A DNA stretch of 64,000 bases, taken from Bradyrhizobium monzae (GTDB lineage: Bacteria > Pseudomonadota > Alphaproteobacteria > Rhizobiales > Xanthobacteraceae). Below the pieces are notes generated by a model. That model did not search any database. It was given only the letters and a program-made list of their open reading frames with translations, and was not told the DNA's origin. This document shows, piece after piece, positions 8,954 to 17,502 of the stretch; the first letter of the stretch is position 1; each line of letters begins with the position of its first letter. The translations under genes were made by a program, and so were the position numbers. Location: positions 1 to 64,000 of the forward strand of contig NZ_JAIRDQ010000014.1 of NCBI RefSeq assembly GCF_021458635.1, written 5' to 3'.

Positions 8954-9784
8954 TCAATCGCCATTTTCAACCAGAATCGCCAACGTGATCTCGCCATCGG
9001 TAATGTAGTGATTGACGCGTTCGGCGAGAAGATTCTCGCCGGCCTGATAGACTTTCACCGCTTCGATGGTTCGAATCCTCTTCAACTCACCGACAATATG
9101 ATCGCGCTCTGCATTCGTATCCGAATCTGTGGCGTGGGTGATTTGAAATGAAAGGCGAGTGAGGGATAGGCCGGTGTCCCTGGTGCCAGCTCCTATCCAA
9201 AGAACGCATTCGTTGTCCGGCGGGCGTTCGGTGTTTAGCCAGAAATCTGCTGTTCCCCAGGTTGCCTGGGCACGCGTTTGACTCAAAGCCCAGAACCGTA
9301 CGTGGTGGCGCTTCCGCGGGCTGTTATCGATCGCCTTTTGAAAACCGATGTCCTGGCCCCGCCCGAAAAGATGGAGGGTGCTGAACGGGGCGGTGGGGTA
9401 TGGGGTATTGAGCACAAAGGCTCGGACCATGCCCCATGAACTGACTAGACTAAGCCGATCTGCCTCCGACCAGCCGAGCGCTGCGAAGGCCCCGCGAAGC
9501 TGCTGGAGCGTGCCGACGAGCACGACATTCACGGGATCTCCAGGCAATCCGTCGCCCGTAATCGTGTAACTCGGCACACGTTTGCTTTGGAGAATCTTCA
9601 GGCCCATTCGAATGGCGCGTGGCAGAACAATATACGCGGCAATGCCGTAGGTAGCACTGACCGCCAGGATCCAAGGTAGCCTGCGGTCCGCGGTTTCAAA
9701 AACAACAAAGACAATCAACCAGACACAGAAGATTCCCAATCCAAAGATCAGCAAACGCTGCACAAGAAGCTTGAGCAATCTCAT
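8954..9784 (-). CDS. LssY_C-domain membrane protein
   Basis: 276 residues from the ATG at 9784. Two membrane segments (about 8-30 and 38-58) precede an LssY C-terminal domain (about 80-200: VNVVLVGTLQQLRGAFAALGW, then STLHLFGRGQDIGFQKAI). The domain is found in envelope proteins and next to PAP2 phosphatases; its biochemical role is not established. The frame stays open further upstream to 10045, but that part runs into a repeat and lacks protein character. No operon partner. Confidence 0.75.
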   Translation of the reverse strand: MRLLKLLVQRLLIFGLGIFCVWLIVFVVFETADRRLPWILAVSATYGIAAYIVLPRAIRMGLKILQSKRVPSYTITGDGLPGDPVNVVLVGTLQQLRGAFAALGWSEADRLSLVSSWGMVRAFVLNTPYPTAPFSTLHLFGRGQDIGFQKAIDNSPRKRHHVRFWALSQTRAQATWGTADFWLNTERPPDNECVLWIGAGTRDTGLSLTRLSFQITHATDSDTNAERDHIVGELKRIRTIEAVKVYQAGENLLAERVNHYITDGEITLAILVENGD

Positions 9785-9965
9785 GATCTTGCACGGCCTC
9801 GTTGAAAGCCCCCTCAGTCCAACAGCTTTCCCTGAGGGGACCGGATTCAGCAAGACACGTCCGTATTGCTGTTTGGACAAATTGCACGTCTCGAAATCCT
9901 TGAGAACTTCAAGAACAGGTCGGACAAGCTCCCATTGAGTGGAGACGACAATCGAAGTCGCCTTC

Positions 9966-10032
9966 GGGTCAAAAGCGTCGGGCAGAACCCAAGTTGGCGA
10001 CCTCCGGTCTAACCCCAACTTCGGAAATGTCG
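9966..10032. repeat. Dispersed intergenic repeat, copy D
   Basis: Shares cgggtcaaaagcg and, further on, ctccggtctaaccccaact with copy A in the same orientation. It lies upstream of the LssY_C gene. Confidence 0.45.
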
Positions 10033-10355
10033 GCGCGCGGCGCAACCCTCCACGATCAGCCCAATAGCTCCTGACATCTCCAATACCTCCCGAGCCTCAT
10101 TCATACCTTCAGGCTGCAATCGCGGGTCCCGAGTTCGCCTAAAAGCACGCCCCTCCGCAGATCGTGTGCGGCAGCCGTCAAATGGGAGCCCACGATCAGA
10201 CCGAGCCGCCTTAAGGTCAGGAGTGCAACGGGGTCGCACAGCTCGATAGAAAGTCCGGCTCCCAATATCGCAATGGCGCGTTGCTCATCCGCGTCGAGAT
10301 CAGTCCATGCAACGCTTTCCATCACACGCCTCAAAGTCGTCCCCGAGGGACAATC

Positions 10356-10490
10356 TCAAAACCCGAACGCGTGCCTGATTTGCCGCAGCATAGCCATGGC
10401 CGCGTCGGTGTATCGACCGTTGGTTAGGTATTGATCCAGTTGCGCTGTACTAATCAGCGCCACAACTGCCGCCGTGAAGCCCTTAAACAT
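10356..10490 (-). CDS. Small conserved-looking protein (44 aa)
   Basis: Short gene with AGGAGAGG about 5 bases before the ATG at 10490. The product has a hydrophobic first third (FKGFTAAVVALISTAQ) then YLTNGRYTDAAMAMLRQIRH and stops at 10356. It resembles tiny proteins widespread in Bradyrhizobium genomes; function unknown. Confidence 0.55.
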   Translation of the reverse strand: MFKGFTAAVVALISTAQLDQYLTNGRYTDAAMAMLRQIRHAFGF

Positions 10491-10574
10491 TGGGCCTCTC
10501 CTACAAAGGACCGCCAACCGGCCGTCCCGAAGTATTAGACTGTTCTCAGAATGCGCTGCCGCATAATGCGACCT

Positions 10575-10738
10575 ATGTGTAAATGGTGACAGTGACCAGT
10601 AACCAATCCCTTAACCGGTGCGACGTTTGGATGCGCGGGCTGCGGGATGAGACGAAGGCGCTGCTGCGACCATTGCCGGATGATGTGCTTAAGATCGTGA
10701 TGCGCGGGGCGGAGATGGAAGATCGGGCGGCAGCATAA
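10575..10738 (+). pseudogene. SRAP (HMCES/YedK) peptidase, internally deleted
   Basis: The 3' part from 10613 reads DVWMRGLRDETKALLRPLPDDVLKIV...EDRAAA and a stop, which matches the end of SOS-response-associated peptidases (abasic-site crosslinking proteins). The 5' part starts ATGTGT (Met-Cys, as required for the catalytic Cys2) and soon reads VTSNQS, like the family start, but frames are broken and about 170 codons between the two ends are missing. A non-functional remnant. Confidence 0.6.
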
Positions 10739-10858
10739 TCTGTCCGCTTAGCCCTAAGGAGCAGACCAACAGAGCCGGCCCAGTAAGGGCGCGATGGGCC
10801 ATCAGCGGAAATGCGAGCTTTGGTCGTCGCCCAGTTGCTACATGATGCTTGTCAGACT

Positions 10859-10881
10859 GGCGCCCCTGGGCTTAGGGCGCC
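10859..10881 (-). terminator. Hairpin downstream of arylsulfatase
   Basis: Inverted repeat ggcgccc / gggcgcc with a 9-base loop, about 13 bases beyond the arylsulfatase stop. There is no clear T run, so it may be a stabilising stem rather than an intrinsic terminator. Confidence 0.35.
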
Positions 10882-10893
10882 CGTCACCATATT

Positions 10894-12570
10894 CTACTTG
10901 CCAGCGTGCGACTGAATGGCCTTCTCGATCTGCTCCTTGACGGCTTCCAGGTTGAAGCTCGCACCCTTCTGCATTGGTGGAAACTCGATCGCAGTCTGGG
11001 CGAGCTTGCCCACCTCCTGCTGCACGAACTGGAATCGCCAGAACTCGTAAGCGAACCAGTTATAGAATGCCAATGACCCCTTATCGCCGTTCGGCAAATT
11101 TGTGCGCTCGAAGGGATCAAGGCGGAGATTGGTGAGGATCGGCCAATCAACCTTGACTGTGCCGCCCAACCAGCCGCCGGGCTGATCGGTGAAGCGATAC
11201 TTGAAGTCGTCGACGCGCACCGCGCTCAGTGTGCCCTCCGTGAAATAGAAGATCGCGTGGCGCGATGACGGGCCTTTTCCGGTAATCAGGTCCATCTGGT
11301 TGTACCCGTCGAGGTAGACCTTATAGGTTTTGTCGCCGAGCTGCTTTCCCTTCCTCAACTCGTCGGCGATATTCGGATTGCCGGCGGCCGCGACAAAGGT
11401 CGGGAACCAGTCGAGTCCGGACATAATGCCGTTCTCGACCTTTCCCGCCGGCACCTTACCCGGCCAGCGAATCATGCAGGGCACACGGAAGCCGCCTTCC
11501 AGGGCTGTTCCCTTGCCGCCCGCGAACGGCGTCTGGCCGCCATCAGGCCAGGTGAAGTTCTCGGCGCCGTTGTCGGTTGTGAACGCGACGATCGTGTTGT
11601 CGTCGAAGCCCTCGTCCTTGAGCTTCTTCATCACGGCGCCGACGATGTCGTCGAGTTGGGCGAACCCGCCCTCGGAAACCGACCAGCCGTTTTCCGAGTT
11701 GCGCATGTTCTCGTATTTTTCCGAGAGATGCGTGACGACGTGCATGCGCGTGGGGTTGAGCCAGACGAAGAACGGCTTATTGTCCTGCTTCGCCTTGTCG
11801 ATGAAGGCGAAGGTGGTTTGCAGAATTTCGTCGTCGACCGTTTCCATCCGCTTCGGATACAGGGGCCCGGCGTCCTCGATCCGCTGCTTGCCGATCTTGC
11901 CCCAGCGGGCTTGCACCGACGGATCGTCGACGTTGGTCGCCCATGAATGAACCATGTTGCGAGGACCGACCGTGGCTAGCAGTGATTGCGGGTAATTGCG
12001 GTGGGCGGGGTCTTCCATAGCGTCGAGGTGATAGAGGTAGCCAAAGAACTCATCGAAGCCGTGCACCGTCGGCAGAAACTCGTTGAGGTCGCCGAGGTGG
12101 TTCTTGCCGAACTGACCTGTGGTGTATCCCATGGATTTCAGCGCGGTCGCAATGGTCGGCGCTTGCGCCGGCATGCCGATCGGGGAGCCTGCCTGACCGA
12201 CCGTGGTAAGCCCGGTACGGATCGGCAGCTCTCCGGTGATGAAGTTGGCGCGGCCCGCCGTGCAGCTCGCCTCGGCATAGTAGTCGGTGAAGCGCATGCC
12301 TTCCGCGGCGAGCTTGTCGAGGTTCGGTGTCCGGCTTGCCATGATGCCCTGGTGATAGGCACCGATATTGAACCAGCCGATATCGTCACCCATGATGAAG
12401 ACGATATTGGGCCGCTGTCCGCTCGGTGCCTGCTGCGCCTGGGCCAGTGCCGTTTCAACCGATGCGGCGGCGCCCAATGCAGACGCGGCGGCAATGCTTG
12501 TCGTCGCGAGCAGAACATTGCGGCGGCTCATATTGCGCGCCTTGTTATCCTTCTTCTCATCGCTCATCAT
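10894..12570 (-). CDS. Tat-exported arylsulfatase (formylglycine-dependent)
   Basis: 558 residues. GGAAGAGAG lies shortly before the ATG at 12570. A Tat signal (SRRNVLLATTSIAAA, ending LAQA) directs it to the periplasm. Sulfatase features: metal site GDD (61-63), cysteine to be converted to formylglycine Cys103 in SCTAGRANF, basic pair K156/H158 in GKNHLG, second metal site TTDNGAE (D333, N334) and K353. The modification motif is C-T-A-G-R, with Ala where most have Pro. It should release sulfate from aryl or alkyl sulfate esters. Its start overlaps the end of the activating-enzyme gene by 14 bases, so the two are co-transcribed and probably translationally coupled. Confidence 0.92.
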   Translation of the reverse strand: MMSDEKKDNKARNMSRRNVLLATTSIAAASALGAAASVETALAQAQQAPSGQRPNIVFIMGDDIGWFNIGAYHQGIMASRTPNLDKLAAEGMRFTDYYAEASCTAGRANFITGELPIRTGLTTVGQAGSPIGMPAQAPTIATALKSMGYTTGQFGKNHLGDLNEFLPTVHGFDEFFGYLYHLDAMEDPAHRNYPQSLLATVGPRNMVHSWATNVDDPSVQARWGKIGKQRIEDAGPLYPKRMETVDDEILQTTFAFIDKAKQDNKPFFVWLNPTRMHVVTHLSEKYENMRNSENGWSVSEGGFAQLDDIVGAVMKKLKDEGFDDNTIVAFTTDNGAENFTWPDGGQTPFAGGKGTALEGGFRVPCMIRWPGKVPAGKVENGIMSGLDWFPTFVAAAGNPNIADELRKGKQLGDKTYKVYLDGYNQMDLITGKGPSSRHAIFYFTEGTLSAVRVDDFKYRFTDQPGGWLGGTVKVDWPILTNLRLDPFERTNLPNGDKGSLAFYNWFAYEFWRFQFVQQEVGKLAQTAIEFPPMQKGASFNLEAVKEQIEKAIQSHAGK

Positions 12571-13546
12571 TTACTCTCTTCCTTATGACGCATCGAAAAC
12601 CAACGTGGCTCGTGGACGTATCCACCGCTTCCGCATGGCGCGCAGCCGGGCGATAGCGGCGGCAGTAGTTCGGCGCGCAGAGATGCGAGCCGCCTTTGAG
12701 AACCTTGCGGGGAATTTTGATCCTGGGGAGAGACGGATCATGGCTGTCTTGCTCACGCCCGCCGCGTGGATTGCGCGGAATGCAGCACGCCTTGGCCGCA
12801 TCGGGCTCATGTCTGGTGGACCACCAATCCGTGGTCCACTCCCAGACGTTACCGATCATGTCATGGAGGCCGTAGCCATTCGGCGAGAACGCCATCACGG
12901 GCGACGTGCGTGCGTAACCGTCGCTCTCGAGATTTTGGTACGGAAAAGCGCCTTGCCAGATATTCGCCATGGGCTTGCCGCCGGGCATGAGCTCGTCGCC
13001 CCAGGCGAACTCGGCTCCGTCGAGTCCGCCGCGCGCGGCAAACTCCCATTCGGCTTCGGTCGGCAAGTCCTTGCCGGCCCATGTCGCGTAGGCCTCAGCA
13101 TCGCGATAGGCAATGTGGACCACGGGATGATCGTCGAAGCCGCTGATCGAACTGCGGGGGCCGTATGGCCGGCGCCAGTTGGCGCCAAACTTGAAACTCC
13201 ACCATTGCGACCAGTCGCGCAAATCGATCGGACGCTTCGGTGGCGTGAACACCAGCGAGCCTGCTTTGAGCATGTGCGGCAGCGCGCCTGGATAGTCCTT
13301 TGCCTCGGGCCGCGTCTCCGCGAATGTCACGTAGCCTGTAGCGTTGACGAACTTGCGGAAATCGCGATTGGTGATCGGCGTTCGGTCCATCCAAAAGCCG
13401 CTCACAGACACGCGATGGACGGGTGCCTCTTCGGCGTAGTGCCTGTCGGAGCCCATGCGGAACGTGCCGCCCGGAATCCAGTTCATGCCGCCCTGGCTAG
13501 GCTCATCCGACAAAGGTACGCCTGCCGCAACCCCAACGTCGTGCAT
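12557..13546 (-). CDS. Formylglycine-generating enzyme (sulfatase activator)
   Basis: 329 residues; GGGAG lies 6 bases before the ATG at 13546. The FGE-sulfatase fold is visible from GGTFRMGSDRHYAEEAPVHRV (26-46) through LPTEAEWEFAARGG (161-174), NVWEWTTDWW (233-242) and the active-site end GGSHLCAPNYCRRYRP, whose Cys290 and Cys295 match the copper-binding pair of characterised enzymes. It oxidises the motif cysteine of the sulfatase to formylglycine before export, consistent with the lack of a signal peptide here and a Tat signal on the partner. It is first in the two-gene operon. Confidence 0.92.
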   Translation of the reverse strand: MHDVGVAAGVPLSDEPSQGGMNWIPGGTFRMGSDRHYAEEAPVHRVSVSGFWMDRTPITNRDFRKFVNATGYVTFAETRPEAKDYPGALPHMLKAGSLVFTPPKRPIDLRDWSQWWSFKFGANWRRPYGPRSSISGFDDHPVVHIAYRDAEAYATWAGKDLPTEAEWEFAARGGLDGAEFAWGDELMPGGKPMANIWQGAFPYQNLESDGYARTSPVMAFSPNGYGLHDMIGNVWEWTTDWWSTRHEPDAAKACCIPRNPRGGREQDSHDPSLPRIKIPRKVLKGGSHLCAPNYCRRYRPAARHAEAVDTSTSHVGFRCVIRKRVNDER

Positions 13547-13722
13547 CTCTGCTCCCAGCGAATGAGCTTTAAAAAAGTGCGAGGGGCACCCGCAAAATCC
13601 CTCGGCAGTTTCCTAGCGTCGATTCTGCCGGCGGCGAGCGCGACTTAACATCTTAGTCAGTCAACATGACCAATCGAACACCTGAAGCGGTCGCACGTTC
13701 GCAGCGGCACATCCTTCTTCTA

Positions 13723-13736
13723 TTGATCTAGATCAA
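13723..13736. promoter_or_regulatory. Perfect FixK/FNR-type box
   Basis: TTGATCTAGATCAA is an exact TTGAT-N4-ATCAA site, the form bound by FixK2 and FNR-like regulators under low oxygen. Its centre is about 183 bases upstream of the sulfatase-activator start on the minus strand and 45 bases upstream of a short frame on the plus strand. No other site of this kind was seen in the window. Confidence 0.6.
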
Positions 13737-13773
13737 TCGAGAGAGGTCGCCTCTTCCTTGTCGAGAGGCCCAG

Positions 13774-13866
13774 ATGACTATGCAAAAAGTGCCAGGGTCG
13801 TGGCGTCATGGACACAACCGTTCAATAAACAATCCGGCTGAACTCAAGTATGCCGAATTTGCGTAG
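13774..13866 (+). CDS. Possible 30-residue ORF downstream of the FixK box
   Basis: ATG at 13774 with GAGAGG 6 bases upstream; the product is basic and polar (QKVPGSWRHGHNRSINN). Weak candidate, listed because it is the only plus-strand frame behind the FixK/FNR box. The rest of 13547-14037 shows no gene. Confidence 0.2.
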   Translation: MTMQKVPGSWRHGHNRSINNPAELKYAEFA

Positions 13867-14037
13867 ACGAACGGCGGCATCACGACTGATGCGACTAACA
13901 AGACTGAACGCAGCATATCTTCTCCTCCATCCTTTTGCTTACTTCGCGGGCCAAGCACGAAAATGTCGGGCTAAGATCCTTAAGTTCTATTCGGTCTGAC
14001 CGTTTGCTTCCTCCACTCGGCAAAACGTTTCGAGCAG

Positions 14038-14711
14038 TTAACTCGCTCTCCTCGGAACCAGTTGCATCGGCAGCCCATTTGCGGGGCGTAATGTAACGCG
14101 CTGAAGGGGCCAGACCTCAGCGTGCGGCAACAGCCGCATTTCGAAGCGGCGGGTTAAGAGAGCAAGAACGATTGCAGCTTCCTGCAGGGCAAAGGACGAA
14201 CCAATACAAGTCCGAGGCCCAATCCCGAAGGGCAAAAAGGCAAAACGTGAAATTCCGTCGCGGTTCTCCGGTAAAAAACGCGAGGGGTCGAATGCATCGG
14301 GGCGGCCCCACAGCTCGCGATGTCGATGAAGAACATACGGCGCTATCACGATCCGCGAGCCTGGCCCGACCGGCATATCACCCAACACATCAGTCTCTAC
14401 CGCAGCCGGCTGAGTGCGGCGATTGGTGGGTAGAGGCGGAGCGCTTCTTCTATTACTGCCTTTGTGATGATCAACCGGTCGGCCAAGTCATCTCCCGGAT
14501 TGGACAATTCGCGTTCAGCTTCCTCCACGACACGTGCCCGCCGCTCGGGCACTTGTGAAAGCAAATAGATCGACCAAGCCAGAGTGTTCGCAGTCGTCTC
14601 ATGTCCCGCCGAAAGAAAAGTGAGAATGTTCGAGCGAACCTCTGTCCGGCTGAGTTGCCGTCCCGTCGAGGGATCCGATAATCCCCGCAGGGCTCTAGAG
14701 CTGCGGAACAC
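14038..14711 (-). pseudogene. Cytochrome P450, 5'-truncated and frameshifted
   Basis: The C-terminal half of a P450 on the minus strand. The upstream piece (14711-14397) holds the I-helix AGHETTANT and the ExxR helix (VIEEALRLYPP); after a frameshift near 14395 the downstream piece holds the heme loop FGIGPRTCIGSSFA with the cysteine ligand. The first about 200 residues are absent: homology stops abruptly near 14711 against unrelated sequence. Not functional as it stands. Confidence 0.8.
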
Positions 14712-14809
14712 GTGGAAGCCCCAGCCCTGCCGATCGTGAATCCCTGACCCGTGCTACCCCCGGAACGAGCAGGCGGGCCGAAGGATTCGTCCCGGCAGGA
14801 GTGATCTCG

Positions 14810-15079
14810 ATGCTGATGACGAAGGAACGGAGGCCGGCGATCCGCACGCTGCGAGGGTGGGCCATCAACGTGCTGCAGGAGGCGGGTGCTATTCAAGAAT
14901 GCGAGGAGCACGGCTGGATGCAGGACCGCGCCGACCCCCATGCGCGCGACCGCGCCTTCGATGTCGCCCGGCAGGATCCGCCGTCTGGGTTCTCTCCCGA
15001 CGAGGCGGTCGCGGAAGTCCACGGCGTCCTCGATTCGATCGGCGACACCTGCCCGGAGTGCCGCTTGGACGCCGCCTAA
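14810..15079 (+). CDS. Small conserved-type protein, unknown
   Basis: 89 residues from the ATG at 14810, chosen because AGGAG lies about 10 bases upstream. An acidic/basic protein with EECEEHGWMQDRADPHARDRAF-like content and a terminal CPEC pair. It starts about 100 bases from the P450 breakpoint and converges on the next small gene with one base between them. No function inferred. Confidence 0.6.
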   Translation: MLMTKERRPAIRTLRGWAINVLQEAGAIQECEEHGWMQDRADPHARDRAFDVARQDPPSGFSPDEAVAEVHGVLDSIGDTCPECRLDAA

Positions 15080-15080
15080 T

Positions 15081-15254
15081 TTAGACCGCCTCTTCCCTCC
15101 CTAGGCGCTCGCGACCGACCGGCACCCGCAGGCGAGTGAGTTCGATCCACGCCAGTGCGGCGTTGATCCACCTCTGCCGTTCGGCGCCATCGGCTTCGGC
15201 GGCGAGCTTCATCGCCGAAAATGCCTCGCGCTCGGGGTCGTACTCGACGTCCAT
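15081..15254 (-). CDS. Small protein of the MDxxxDPxRxA family, copy 1
   Basis: 57 residues: starts MDVEYDPEREAF, then MKLAAEADGAERQRWINAALAWIEL. A paralogue lies at 16345-16512 with the same DGAERQR core. Such proteins are common in Bradyrhizobium; role unknown. No strong ribosome site seen. Confidence 0.6.
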   Translation of the reverse strand: MDVEYDPEREAFSAMKLAAEADGAERQRWINAALAWIELTRLRVPVGRERLGREEAV

Positions 15255-15269
15255 GGGACTGAAATATAA

Positions 15270-15362
15270 TCACAGATCGTAAACGATCACGCATCGTTGC
15301 GACCGTAGGAATCCGGGGCGGCCACACCGCCGAACTTCCGTGCTGCCGGTGATGGTGGACAT
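15270..15362 (-). CDS. Possible 30-residue ORF with strong ribosome site
   Basis: GGGAGGAG lies 4-5 bases before the ATG at 15362. The product (MSTITGSTEVRRCGRPG...) has no recognisable family and may be the head of a decayed gene. It ends 16 bases before the next small gene on the same strand. Confidence 0.25.
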   Translation of the reverse strand: MSTITGSTEVRRCGRPGFLRSQRCVIVYDL

Positions 15363-15442
15363 CACGCTCCTCCCGCGATCTGCGACGGACCTTCAAGAAT
15401 GACTTGTTGCGTCGGCCAGACTTCCCTGACGACAGCGATACT

Positions 15443-15583
15443 TCAGAAGATGCCAAGGAGAGCGAACACCGCGACTTCGCCGAGGAAGGCCAAGGTCATG
15501 ACCGCGACCGTGAGAAACACATCACCTATCGGCATGAGGGGCATGGGCAAGGCCTCGCGTGCTGCGCCCCCTGTCGTGAACAC
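15443..15583 (-). CDS. Small membrane protein (46 aa)
   Basis: From a GTG at 15583, or a downstream ATG, the frame encodes a single hydrophobic segment (GDVFLTVAVMTLAFLGEVAVF) and stops at 15443. Composition argues for a real membrane peptide. Start uncertain because no clear ribosome site is visible. Confidence 0.4.
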   Translation of the reverse strand: MFTTGGAAREALPMPLMPIGDVFLTVAVMTLAFLGEVAVFALLGIF

Positions 15584-15765
15584 ATGAAGTCACGGGAAAG
15601 TTTCGGTTCCGCCTACCGGGTTCCCGGTATAGAGTTCGCCGCGGGGCAGGCCCTTCCAACGGGGCAGATTATGCGAGTCCTGTGCGTGACCGCGACGGGC
15701 CTAGTCGTGGTTGTCGCGGTCCTGACGCTGCTCTGAAGTCCGGCGCAACGTCCAGCCGGGTCAGA

Positions 15766-15955
15766 CGGGCCCCCTCCCCACGTTAAGAAGCTGCGAGACG
15801 GCGGTGACCAGCTGCGCCGGCGCGAACGGCCCGCCATGTAGGCCATCGGAAAGTCCAGATCGATCTCCCTCGTCCTTCGGGCGAGCGCCCAGCCGTTGAG
15901 GCCAGTGTCGATGCCTATGTCGGTGAGCAGAGCGAATCCGGCGCGACGTTCCGTG
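15766..15955 (-). pseudogene. CheY-like receiver remnant
   Basis: Minus-strand codons read ERRAGFALLTDIGIDTGLNGWALARR, then DLDFPMAYMAG, the middle of a response-regulator receiver; the phosphoacceptor would be the Asp in LLTDIG. About 15 codons are then missing and the receiver end PFAPAQLVTAVSQLLN follows in another frame. The start is also lost. Confidence 0.55.
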
Positions 15956-16344
15956 GAAATATCCGCTTGCTCTGCGCAACCACCGACCGCCCAGCATCTT
16001 CCGAAGTGATAGCGGCCGACTGAGGCGGCGTTACAATTGAGATACCAAAAGGGTCACGCACGCGACCAGCGTTGCCGTACTGAGGGTCACTACGACGAGA
16101 GCTTGTTCACTGCGGGCTTGCAGATCATCATCGTCCATTCACCCCAACGCGGGGATCACGCTTCCGGTTTCCATCCACAGCGAGAGACTCGTTGGTTGTT
16201 TTGGCTGTGGAACTCAGCAGGGCCAATGGCGGCGACCGCGACCATCCTGACCGTCGGCGGGAGATCATCACGCGAGGCGGAGAAACTCGCGTCGCCATCA
16301 CCACGAGATGGTCCTTCGCCTTTCGGAGCGCATGCGGGCGACAA

Positions 16345-16512
16345 TTAGGCCCGGCGGACCGACGGACCTGAGCGGAACGATGGCCCGGGATGGGCGACTT
16401 CGAGCCAAGCCTGCGCAATCTGGATCAAGCGCTGCCGTTCTGCGCCGTCCGCGCGCACGGCTTCTTTCATCGCCGCTTCCGCCTGCCGCTGGGGATCGAA
16501 CTCATTGTCCAT
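16345..16512 (-). CDS. Small protein of the MDxxxDPxRxA family, copy 2
   Basis: 55 residues: MDNEFDPQRQAEAAMKEAV, then ADGAERQRLIQIAQAWLEVA. Paralogue of the gene at 15081-15254. The 250 bases on its 3' side show only weak open frames. Confidence 0.6.
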   Translation of the reverse strand: MDNEFDPQRQAEAAMKEAVRADGAERQRLIQIAQAWLEVAHPGPSFRSGPSVRRA

Positions 16513-16783
16513 GACGCGCAATTCGTAGCAGGATACCCCCGATCCCTATGGTGCGACTTCCAGCCTAGAAGGCCGCTCCGACCCTCAGCTCTGTAGGTGC
16601 GAACGATCGCGAGATCATGCTTCGCCGCATAGACCGCGATGGTCGCCATCTGGTTTTCGGCGAATACCGCTGATGTTCCGTCGACATCGACTGAGCTACG
16701 CGTCCATCGCTTGTCGGCGGCAACAGATCGGTTCCTGGGCGAACGATCAGCGCGTTGGCCATGTGCTGCCTCCGCAACGGGCG

Positions 16784-17002
16784 TCACCAATACGTGGCAA
16801 GGCCACGCCTGCTCAGCCATCCGAGCACAGCCGAACCTAGGAGGGAAAACAAACCACCCAATAGCCAGGAACGTCCGCCCGCGGCGCTGATAGATCTTAG
16901 ATACAAGAACGCTCCAAGCAACGTCCCGTAGTTTCTTCGGAAGTCTCCATTGAGCTTGGCTATCTTCGATAGCTCGGACGACGCTGGGAATTCTTCCGCC
17001 AT
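16784..17002 (-). CDS. Small membrane protein, unknown
   Basis: 72 residues. GAGGAG lies 8 bases before the ATG at 17002. A polar N-terminus (MAEEFPASSELSKIAKLNGDFRRN) leads to two short hydrophobic stretches (GTLLGAFLYLRSI; WLLGGLFSLLGSAVLGWL). No family recognised. Confidence 0.5.
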   Translation of the reverse strand: MAEEFPASSELSKIAKLNGDFRRNYGTLLGAFLYLRSISAAGGRSWLLGGLFSLLGSAVLGWLSRRGLATYW

Positions 17003-17186
17003 AGGGTGCGCTCCTCATTCGGTCGGGAGCACCCTATGAACCACTGTTTTGCCCGACGGAGCAAGCAATAATTCGGAATATCAGCACATCCTTTTTGAGA
17101 CGATCTGTCCCCCTACCCGCTGGGTATCGCTAGGATTCCGCGACCCAAGGGATTGATAATTTGACTCTCGCCGAGACCGCGTTTCG

Positions 17187-17450
17187 ATGGGCGTCATGAC
17201 CAAGGCAGAGAACCGCGCGGCCGCAAAGGCCTGGCACGAATATCGCGAGCAACAGCGCCGAGAAGCTGGCCGGGCCGCTGATATCGCCGCAGACCTGGCC
17301 GAGCTCGACCGGCTGCGCCGCTACCTCATCCTCGGGCGGCGTGCCCACGGCGCCGACGCCGAGAAACTGCGGAGCGCGATCGACGACTATGTCGAGGAGC
17401 TGACGGGAGATCGGACCAGGCTGCACGCTGGCTCATCGAGCATCGGATGA
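17187..17450 (+). CDS. Coiled-coil small protein, cassette copy 1 gene A
   Basis: 87 residues, charged and helical (AENRAAAKAWHEYREQQRREAG, then ADLAELDRLRRYL) and ending TRLHAGSSSIG. A near-identical paralogue lies at 34076-34339 on the other strand. The second in-frame ATG at 17196 could also be the start. Gene B of the same cassette follows 52 bases on. Confidence 0.6.
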   Translation: MGVMTKAENRAAAKAWHEYREQQRREAGRAADIAADLAELDRLRRYLILGRRAHGADAEKLRSAIDDYVEELTGDRTRLHAGSSSIG

Positions 17451-17502
17451 AGAATCGCCCTATAGTTGGTTGAACGTTTTTCCACGGCTGGGGGACCGAT
17501 CC

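Noticed and set aside
12368..13648. Long plus-strand open frame opposite the sulfatase operon
   Set aside because: It is a shadow of two clearly recognisable genes on the minus strand; its translation is Arg/Ala-rich with no family features.
15670..15735. 21-codon hydrophobic frame on the plus strand
   Set aside because: It has a membrane-like composition but no ribosome site and lies beside a receiver remnant; too little to call a gene.
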